DNA from: Streptomyces sp. NBC_01788
GTDB taxonomy: Bacteria > Actinomycetota > Actinomycetes > Streptomycetales > Streptomycetaceae
NCBI RefSeq assembly: GCF_035917575.1
Contig: NZ_CP109090.1
Location: 1,240,001 to 1,304,000, forward strand
Direction: 5' to 3'
DNA length: 64,000 bases
Made by a program: the position numbers and the translations under genes. The notes beneath the pieces are model-generated. The model was given only the letters and a program-made list of their open reading frames with translations, ran no database searches and was not told where the DNA came from. Positions 58,793-64,000 of this stretch are shown here, piece by piece. Numbering within the stretch: position 1 is the first letter of the stretch; each line of letters starts with the position of its first letter.

Positions 58793-59782
58793 ATGACCGA
58801 CAACAACGAGAACAACGAGAAGTACGAGGTCGTCGTCGTCGGGGGCGGCGCGGCGGGGCTGTCCGCCGCGCTGGTCCTCGGCCGGGCCCGGCGGCGCACG
58901 CTGGTCGTCGACGCGGGCGAGCCGCGCAACGCGCCGTCCGCGCACATGCAGGGCTTCCTCTCCCGGGACGGCATGTCCCCGGCCCGGTTCCTCGCCGCCG
59001 GCCGCGAGGAGGTCGAACGGTACGGGGTCGAACTGGTCCGGGACCGGGCGGTGGAGGCGGTCAGGGACACGGACGGGGATTTCGACGTGACGCTGGCCGG
59101 AGGGCGTACGGTCCACGCCCGGCAACTGGTCGTCGCCACCGGCCTGAAGGACGAGCTCCCGGCGGTCCCGGGACTCGCCGAGCGCTTCGGCCGTGACGTG
59201 CTGCACTGCCCGTACTGCCACGGCTGGGAGGTCCGCGACCAGGCCTTCGGCGTGCTCGCCACGACACCGCTCAGCGTTCACCAGGCCCTGATGGTGACCC
59301 AGTGGTCCAAGGACGTGACGCTCTTCCTGCACCGGACCGGCGAGGACGAGCTGAACGACGACGACCTGCGCAGGCTCGCCGCGGCCGGCGTGCACGTAGT
59401 GCCCGGTGAGGTGACCGGGATCGTCGTCGAGGCGGACCGGCTGACCGGGGTCCGGCTCGCCGACGGTACGACGCACACGCGCGAGGCGCTGTTCGTCGCG
59501 CCGCGCGCGGTGCCCCGGACCGACCTCCTCCGGCAGCTGGGCGCCGAGCTGAGCGAGACGCCGTTCGGCGCGTACCCGGTGATCGACGAACGGGGCCTGA
59601 CCACCGTCCGCGGCCTCTGGGCCGCCGGCAACGCGAGCGGCTTCGCCGAACAGGTGATCAACGCGGCCAGCCGCGGCTACCGCGCCGGCGCGGCCATCAA
59701 CGGCGAACTGCTGTTCACGGACCTGGACGCGGCGGTGGCGAAGGGGAGCGCGGCGCGGGGCAGGACGGCACTGGCGCGCTGA
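58793..59782 (+). CDS. thioredoxin reductase-like FAD/NAD(P) oxidoreductase
   Basis: 329 residues from ATG at 58793, GGAGG seven bases upstream. FAD loop VVVVGGGAAGLSAALVLGRARRRTLVVDAG; redox pair CPYCHGWEVRDQ; NAD(P) region FGVLATTPLSVHQALMV (unlike the usual GxGxxA, so nucleotide binding may be altered); C-terminal GLWAAGNASGFAEQVINAASRGYRAGAAIN. The PRNAPSAHMQGFLSRDGMSP segment is typical of the small flavoproteins related to gliotoxin/holomycin dithiol oxidases and TrxR-like enzymes of Streptomyces. It is probably controlled by the divergent XRE-cupin protein. Confidence 0.88.
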   Translation: MTDNNENNEKYEVVVVGGGAAGLSAALVLGRARRRTLVVDAGEPRNAPSAHMQGFLSRDGMSPARFLAAGREEVERYGVELVRDRAVEAVRDTDGDFDVTLAGGRTVHARQLVVATGLKDELPAVPGLAERFGRDVLHCPYCHGWEVRDQAFGVLATTPLSVHQALMVTQWSKDVTLFLHRTGEDELNDDDLRRLAAAGVHVVPGEVTGIVVEADRLTGVRLADGTTHTREALFVAPRAVPRTDLLRQLGAELSETPFGAYPVIDERGLTTVRGLWAAGNASGFAEQVINAASRGYRAGAAINGELLFTDLDAAVAKGSAARGRTALAR

Positions 59783-60068
59783 ACGTGGGCGGCACCTGGA
59801 GGCAGGGCAGCGCCCGGCCGCGAGCCGTCCCCCGCGGGGGCGCCGTGCCAGGGGCGCCGTGTGTGCACGGCGGCCCCCCTCCGCGGGGCGACGCCCGCGG
59901 GTGAAGCGGCGGGCGCGTACGGGCAGGGCCCCCGCCCTCCCCGTTGTCTGGACACGCCGGCGTGCGGGCCCCGCCCTCGAACCGGGCCGCGTCCACAGAG
60001 CAGGGCGGGGAGCGGGTGCGCGGCAGGGCCCGGGTGTAGGGCGGCGCCGTGCGTTGCACCATGGCTGC

Positions 60069-61607
60069 ATGTTGCTTGCCCGGTTGGCTCAAGTGTCGCG
60101 GGAGGTGGCCGCGGCCTCGGCCCGGTCACGGAAGACGGCTCTGCTCGCGGAGCTGTTCCGGGAGGCCGGGGCCGAGGACGTGCCGGTCGTCATTCCGTAT
60201 CTGGCGGGGCGGCTGCCGCAGGGGCGGCTCGGCGTGGGCTGGAAGGTGCTCGGCCGCCGGGTCGCCCCGGCCGCCGAGGCATCGCTCACCGTGCACGAGG
60301 TGGATGCCCGGCTGAGCGAACTCGGCAAGGTCGCCGGCCCCGGGTCGCAGGCCGAACGCTCCCGGCTCGTCGGTGAGTTGATGGGCGCGGCGACCGAGGA
60401 CGAGCAGCGGTTCCTGCTGGGGCTGCTCACCGGGGAGGTCCGGCAGGGCGCGCTGGACGCCATCGCCGTCGAGGCGCTGGCCGGGGCGACGGGCGCGCCC
60501 CCGGCGGACGTGCGGCGGGCGGTGATGCTGGCCGGATCGTTGCAGACGGTGGCGCAGGCCCTGCTCGCGGAGGGCCCGCCGGCGCTGGAACGCTTCCGGC
60601 TCACCGTCGGCCGCCCGGTCCTGCCGATGCTGGCCCACAGCGCCTCCTCCGTGGCCGAGGCGGTCGAGAAGCTCGGCGCGTGCGCCGTCGAGGAGAAGCT
60701 CGACGGCATCCGGGTCCAGGTCCACCGGGACGGCGACAGCGTACGGGTGCACACCCGCACCCTGGACGACATCACCGACCGGCTGCCGGAACTGACGGCG
60801 GTCGCACGGGAGTTGCGCGGCGACCGGTTCATCCTGGACGGCGAGGTCATCTCCTTCGGGGCGGACGGGCGGCCCCGCTCGTTCCAGGAGACCGCCGGAC
60901 GCGTGGGCTCGCGCGTGGACGTGGCCACGGCCGCCGAGGCGGTCCCCGTCTCCCCCGTCTTCTTCGACGCGCTGTCCGTCGGCGACCGCGACCTGCTCGA
61001 CCTGCCGCTGACCGAGCGCCACGCCGAGCTGGCCCGTCTGGTGCCGGAGCCGATGCGGGTCAGGCGCGCCCTGGTGTCCGGTCCCGACGACGTGGGCGAG
61101 GCGGAACGGTTCCTGGCCGAGACCCTGCGACGCGGCCACGAGGGCGTGGTCGTCAAGGCCCTCGACGCCGCCTACAGCGCGGGCCGGCGCGGCGCGTCCT
61201 GGCTCAAGGTGAAGCCCGTGCACACCCTGGACCTGGTGGTCCTGGCCGCCGAGTGGGGCCACGGCCGCCGCACCGGCAAGCTGTCCAACCTGCACCTGGG
61301 CGCACGCACCGCCGAGGGCGGCTTCGCGATGCTCGGCAAGACGTTCAAGGGCATGACGGACGCGATGCTCGCCTGGCAGACCGAGCGGCTGCACCGCCTC
61401 GCCGTGGAGGACGACGGCTGGGTGGTGACCGTGCGCCCCGAACTCGTCGTCGAGATCGCCTACGACGGCCTGCAGCGCTCCTCCCGTTACCCGGCGGGCG
61501 TCACCCTCCGCTTCGCCCGGGTCGTGCGCTACCGGGAGGACAAGCGGCCCGAGGACGCCGACACCGTCACGACGCTGCTGGCCGCGCACCCGGAGATCGC
61601 ACCATGA
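60069..61607 (+). CDS. ligB: ATP-dependent DNA ligase (LigB type)
   Basis: 512 residues from ATG at 60069. An N-terminal helical DNA-binding domain (LLARLAQVSREVAAASARSRKTALLAELFREA) is followed by the adenylation domain with the nucleophile Lys in VEEKLDGIRVQVHRDG. Further ligase motifs: TRTLDDITDRLPEL, FILDGEVISFG, FFDALSVGDRDLLDLPL, EGVVVKALDAAYSAGRRGASWLKVKP, and the OB-fold end. Length and order match the archaeal/actinobacterial ATP ligases that act beside the NAD-dependent LigA. The stop overlaps the NUDIX start (ATGA), so the two are coupled. Confidence 0.93.
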   Translation: MLLARLAQVSREVAAASARSRKTALLAELFREAGAEDVPVVIPYLAGRLPQGRLGVGWKVLGRRVAPAAEASLTVHEVDARLSELGKVAGPGSQAERSRLVGELMGAATEDEQRFLLGLLTGEVRQGALDAIAVEALAGATGAPPADVRRAVMLAGSLQTVAQALLAEGPPALERFRLTVGRPVLPMLAHSASSVAEAVEKLGACAVEEKLDGIRVQVHRDGDSVRVHTRTLDDITDRLPELTAVARELRGDRFILDGEVISFGADGRPRSFQETAGRVGSRVDVATAAEAVPVSPVFFDALSVGDRDLLDLPLTERHAELARLVPEPMRVRRALVSGPDDVGEAERFLAETLRRGHEGVVVKALDAAYSAGRRGASWLKVKPVHTLDLVVLAAEWGHGRRTGKLSNLHLGARTAEGGFAMLGKTFKGMTDAMLAWQTERLHRLAVEDDGWVVTVRPELVVEIAYDGLQRSSRYPAGVTLRFARVVRYREDKRPEDADTVTTLLAAHPEIAP

Positions 61608-62077
61608 GCGCCCGACGGGGGCGGCGCAGTTCCGGTCTACTGCTGTTCCGGCGCTCCGGCGACGGACTGGAGGTGCTCCTCGGACACATGGGCGGCCCCT
61701 TCTTCGCCCGCCGGGACGCGGGGGCGTGGACGGTTCCGAAGGGCGAGTACGACCCGGAGGAACCCGCCTGGGACGCGGCCCGCCGCGAGTTCCAGGAGGA
61801 GCTCGGGCTCCCGCCGCCCGACGGGGAGGCCGTACCGCTGGGCGAGGTCCGGCAGACGAACGGCAAGACCGTCACGGCCTGGGCCGTCGAGGCCGACCTC
61901 GACCCGGCGGCGGTCGTCCCCGGCACGTTCCTCATGGAATGGCCGCCGCGGACCGGGCGCACCCAGGAGTTCCCCGAGCTCGACCGGGTCGCCTGGCTCG
62001 GTCTGGACCGGGCCCGAGAGGTGATCGTCACGGCCCAGAGCGCGTTTCTCGACCGCCTGGCCGAGCACTCGCTCTGA
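61604..62077 (+). CDS. NUDIX hydrolase
   Basis: 157 residues from ATG at 61604 overlapping the ligase stop. Opening SSGLLLFRRSGDGLEVLLGHMGGPFF; NUDIX box GEYDPEEPAWDAARREFQEELGL with the REFQEEL catalytic helix; later TVTAWAVEADLDPAAVVPG and EFPELDRVAWLGLDRA. Coupling with a DNA ligase suggests clean-up of an adenylated or damaged nucleotide, such as diadenosine or oxidised NTPs, but substrate prediction within this family is weak. Confidence 0.9.
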   Translation: MSARRGRRSSGLLLFRRSGDGLEVLLGHMGGPFFARRDAGAWTVPKGEYDPEEPAWDAARREFQEELGLPPPDGEAVPLGEVRQTNGKTVTAWAVEADLDPAAVVPGTFLMEWPPRTGRTQEFPELDRVAWLGLDRAREVIVTAQSAFLDRLAEHSL

Positions 62078-62153
62078 CGAGGGCCTCACGCGTTGCGATC
62101 GGCACCGCGGCGCGGGAAGGTCGAAGCACAGCCCTCTCCCAGGGAGGTCAGTC

Positions 62154-63539
62154 ATGTCCATCGCCACGGTGAACCCGGCCAGCGGCGAGACGCTCAAGAC
62201 GTACGAGGCGTTGGGCGAGGAGGAGACCGAGCGCCGGCTGCAGCTCGCGCAGGCCACGTTCCGTACGTACCGGACGACGGCCTTCGCCGAGCGTGCGCGG
62301 CTGATGAACGGGGCCGCCGCTCTCCTGGACGAGGACCAGGAGGAGATCGCCCGTGTCATGACCACGGAGATGGGCAAGCCGGTCAAGCAGGCGCGCGCGG
62401 AGGCCGCGAAGTGCGCCAAGGCTATGCGCTGGTACGCCGAGCACGCCGAGGAGCTGCTCGCCGACGAGCGGCCCGCCGACGCGGACGTGAAGGACTCCGG
62501 GGCGTCCCACGCCCTGGTCCGCTACCGGCCGCTCGGACCGGTGCTGGCCGTCATGCCCTGGAACTTCCCGCTGTGGCAGGTGGTCCGCTTCGCCGCGCCC
62601 GCGCTGATGGCCGGCAACGTCGGGCTGCTCAAGCACGCCTCCAACGTGCCGCAGACGGCCCTGTACCTGGAGGATCTGTTCCACCGGGCCGGCTTCACCG
62701 AGGGCTGCTTCCAGACCCTGCTCATCGGTTCCGCGGCGGTCGACGACATCCTGCGCGACGAGCGGGTGAAGGCGGCCACCCTGACCGGCAGCGAGCCGGC
62801 CGGGCGGGCGGTGGCGTCCACCGCCGGGGAGATGATCAAGAAGACGGTGCTGGAGCTGGGCGGCAGCGACCCGTTCATCGTGATGCCGTCCGCCGACGTC
62901 GACCGGGCCGCCGAGGTCGCGGTGACCGCGCGCGTGCAGAACAACGGGCAGTCCTGCATCGCGGCGAAGCGGTTCATCGTGCACACGGACGTCTACGACG
63001 CCTTCGCGGAACGTTTCGTGGCCGGCATGAGGGCGCTGCGGGTCGGTGACCCGATGCGGGAGGACACCGAGGTCGGGCCGCTGTCCAGCGAGCGGGGGCG
63101 GGCGGATCTGGAGGAGCTCGTCGACGACGCGCGGCGTGTCGGGGCCGCTGTGCTGTGCGGAGGCGAACGGCCCCGCGGGCCGGGCTGGTACTACCCGCCG
63201 ACCGTGCTGGCCGGCATCACCCGCGAGATGCGCATCCACCGCGAGGAGGCGTTCGGTCCGGTGGCCACGCTGTACCGGGCGACCGATCTCGACGAGGCGG
63301 TGCTGATCGCCAACGACTCGCTCTTCGGGCTGAGTTCGAACGTCTGGACCGAGGACGAGACCGAGGTGGACCGCTTCGTACGGGACCTGGAGGCGGGCGG
63401 GGTGTACGTCAACGGGATGACGGCCTCGCACCCGGCGCTCCCGTTCGGCGGAGTGAAGCGGTCGGGGTACGGACGTGAGCTGTCCGGGCACGGAATCCGC
63501 GAGTTCTGCAACATCACCACCGTGTGGCACGGGGCGTAA
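62154..63539 (+). CDS. gabD: NADP-dependent succinate-semialdehyde dehydrogenase-like aldehyde dehydrogenase
   Basis: 461 residues from ATG at 62154 (GGGAGG upstream). The aldehyde dehydrogenase fold is complete: GPVLAVMPWNFPLWQVVRFAAPALMAGN (Asn for the oxyanion), LTGSEPAGRAVASTA (NADP loop), catalytic Glu in VLELGGSDPFIV, catalytic Cys in NNGQSCIAAKRFI and the C-terminal EEAFGPVATLYR and LPFGGVKRSGYGRELSGHGIREFCN. The short, N-terminally reduced form fits the GabD1-type succinate-semialdehyde dehydrogenases of actinobacteria. No GABA transaminase gene is adjacent. Confidence 0.88.
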   Translation: MSIATVNPASGETLKTYEALGEEETERRLQLAQATFRTYRTTAFAERARLMNGAAALLDEDQEEIARVMTTEMGKPVKQARAEAAKCAKAMRWYAEHAEELLADERPADADVKDSGASHALVRYRPLGPVLAVMPWNFPLWQVVRFAAPALMAGNVGLLKHASNVPQTALYLEDLFHRAGFTEGCFQTLLIGSAAVDDILRDERVKAATLTGSEPAGRAVASTAGEMIKKTVLELGGSDPFIVMPSADVDRAAEVAVTARVQNNGQSCIAAKRFIVHTDVYDAFAERFVAGMRALRVGDPMREDTEVGPLSSERGRADLEELVDDARRVGAAVLCGGERPRGPGWYYPPTVLAGITREMRIHREEAFGPVATLYRATDLDEAVLIANDSLFGLSSNVWTEDETEVDRFVRDLEAGGVYVNGMTASHPALPFGGVKRSGYGRELSGHGIREFCNITTVWHGA

Positions 63540-63564
63540 GGCTTCCGCGGCTACGATCCCCTTT

Positions 63565-63804
63565 GTGAACCGCGAAGTGACTCTGCCTCTGATCGTCGAC
63601 GACCGCGGTACCTTGCAGGTGGCCGCGGCCGATGTGAGCAAGCTGCTGCGCACGGTCGGCGGCCGGTGGCTGCGTCTGGTGGAGGCCGGCCAGGAGGGCC
63701 TCGACGAGGACACGGTGGCCGCCCTGACCATCGAACTGGCCAAGCTGGCCGACCGCATCGACGTGGCCTGCATCGCCCACAGCAGCGGCCCCACCCCCGG
63801 CTGA
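63565..63804 (+). CDS. small conserved protein, DUF6213-like
   Basis: 79 residues from GTG at 63565. Sequence: NREVTLPLIVDDRGTLQVAAADVSKLLRTVGGRWLRLVE, then a helical DTVAALTIELAKLADRIDVACIAH. The pattern REVTLPL......LQV.A..V..LLR.V...WL.LVE recurs in Streptomyces small cytosolic proteins catalogued as DUF6213. Function unknown. It lies 25 bases after the aldehyde dehydrogenase stop. Confidence 0.75.
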   Translation: MNREVTLPLIVDDRGTLQVAAADVSKLLRTVGGRWLRLVEAGQEGLDEDTVAALTIELAKLADRIDVACIAHSSGPTPG

Positions 63805-63830
63805 CCACCCGAACCGCACCGAGCCCCCGC

Positions 63831-63858
63831 CGTGCTCGCCGTGGCGCCGCCGAGCACG
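63831..63858 (+). terminator. hairpin after the DUF6213-like gene
   Basis: CGTGCTCG (63831-63838) and CGAGCACG (63851-63858) form an 8-bp stem with a 12-base loop, 27 bases past the stop. From here to the right edge I see no supported gene. Confidence 0.55.
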
Positions 63859-64000
63859 CCTCGGCACGCCTCCCCGACCCGGCGGCGAACCCACCCCGGC
63901 TGACCGGCCGGCCCGGACCGACCGCACGGCACCGAACCCACGGCCACGGCCCGGCGGACGCTTCGCCGCGCCTCGCCCTGCCCACCCGGGGGCCAGCCCG

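Noticed and set aside
63805..64000. Minus-strand frames at the right edge (to 63985)
   Set aside because: They run antisense to the DUF6213-like gene and their product is Arg/Pro/Gly-rich without any motif.

Overview
The window looks like a stretch of Streptomyces chromosome. It has very high GC, frequent GTG starts, GGAGG-type ribosome binding sites, ATGA/GTGA/TGATG gene overlaps, many secreted and membrane proteins, and families typical of the genus (SAV_2177-type methyltransferase, FxsT-like TPR protein, CBM2 protein under a CebR box, DmdR1/IdeR iron box). I support 55 protein loci. One is cut by the left edge and one is a 5'-truncated pseudogene. I see no rRNA, tRNA, CRISPR array or insertion sequence.

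Layout. 1-2.9 kb: two coupled hypothetical genes, then a secreted cellulose-binding protein with a perfect CebR operator. 2.9-6 kb: nitroreductase, a decayed solute-binding protein gene, and a SAM-dependent methyltransferase. 6.3-17.8 kb: the most unusual region. It holds an EAD2-VMAP protein, a SAV_2336/NB-ARC/TPR protein (FxsT-like), a trypsin-like protease carrying EAD2 with its Trypco2 partner, and two separate 'short peptide + HExxH enzyme' cassettes pointing away from each other around the protease pair. The two peptides share a leader motif but have different C-termini, and no radical-SAM maturase is present. I read this as a signalling or conflict-type NTPase/protease module combined with a RiPP-like peptide hydroxylation module. 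18-25 kb: a pilin-like exported protein with three repeats, a HelD/HelR-like RNA polymerase-associated helicase, an MFS carrier, a membrane PP2C phosphatase and a small FGHRFD-repeat secreted protein. 25-30.2 kb: a kinase + acyl-CoA dehydrogenase pair that corresponds to the two halves of mammalian ACAD10/11, and an iron-box-controlled desGH-like pair.

30.4-41.8 kb: a rearranged pst-like phosphate transport locus in the order pstC, pstA, membrane-tethered PstS-like protein, a 901-residue secreted protein, a second PstS-like protein with FN3/Ig domains, a sortase-fold protein lacking its catalytic His and Cys, and pstB. Three strong hairpins punctuate it. 41.8-46 kb: a DUF3147 pair, a stand-alone LigD phosphoesterase domain, an enolase-superfamily enzyme, and a membrane-anchored E1-like (ThiF) enzyme coupled to a 59-residue protein. 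46-51 kb: small membrane proteins, HdeD, and a potassium channel. 51-54.8 kb: a MalT-like LuxR regulator coupled to a membrane protein, DUF779, and a small membrane protein. 54.8-58 kb: an overlapping operon of two acyl-CoA dehydrogenases and a quinone oxidoreductase with a TetR-type operator. 58-64 kb: XRE-cupin regulator divergent from a thioredoxin reductase-like enzyme, ATP-dependent DNA ligase + NUDIX, NADP aldehyde dehydrogenase (GabD-like), and DUF6213.

Function calls rest on reading motifs by eye; no database search was run.
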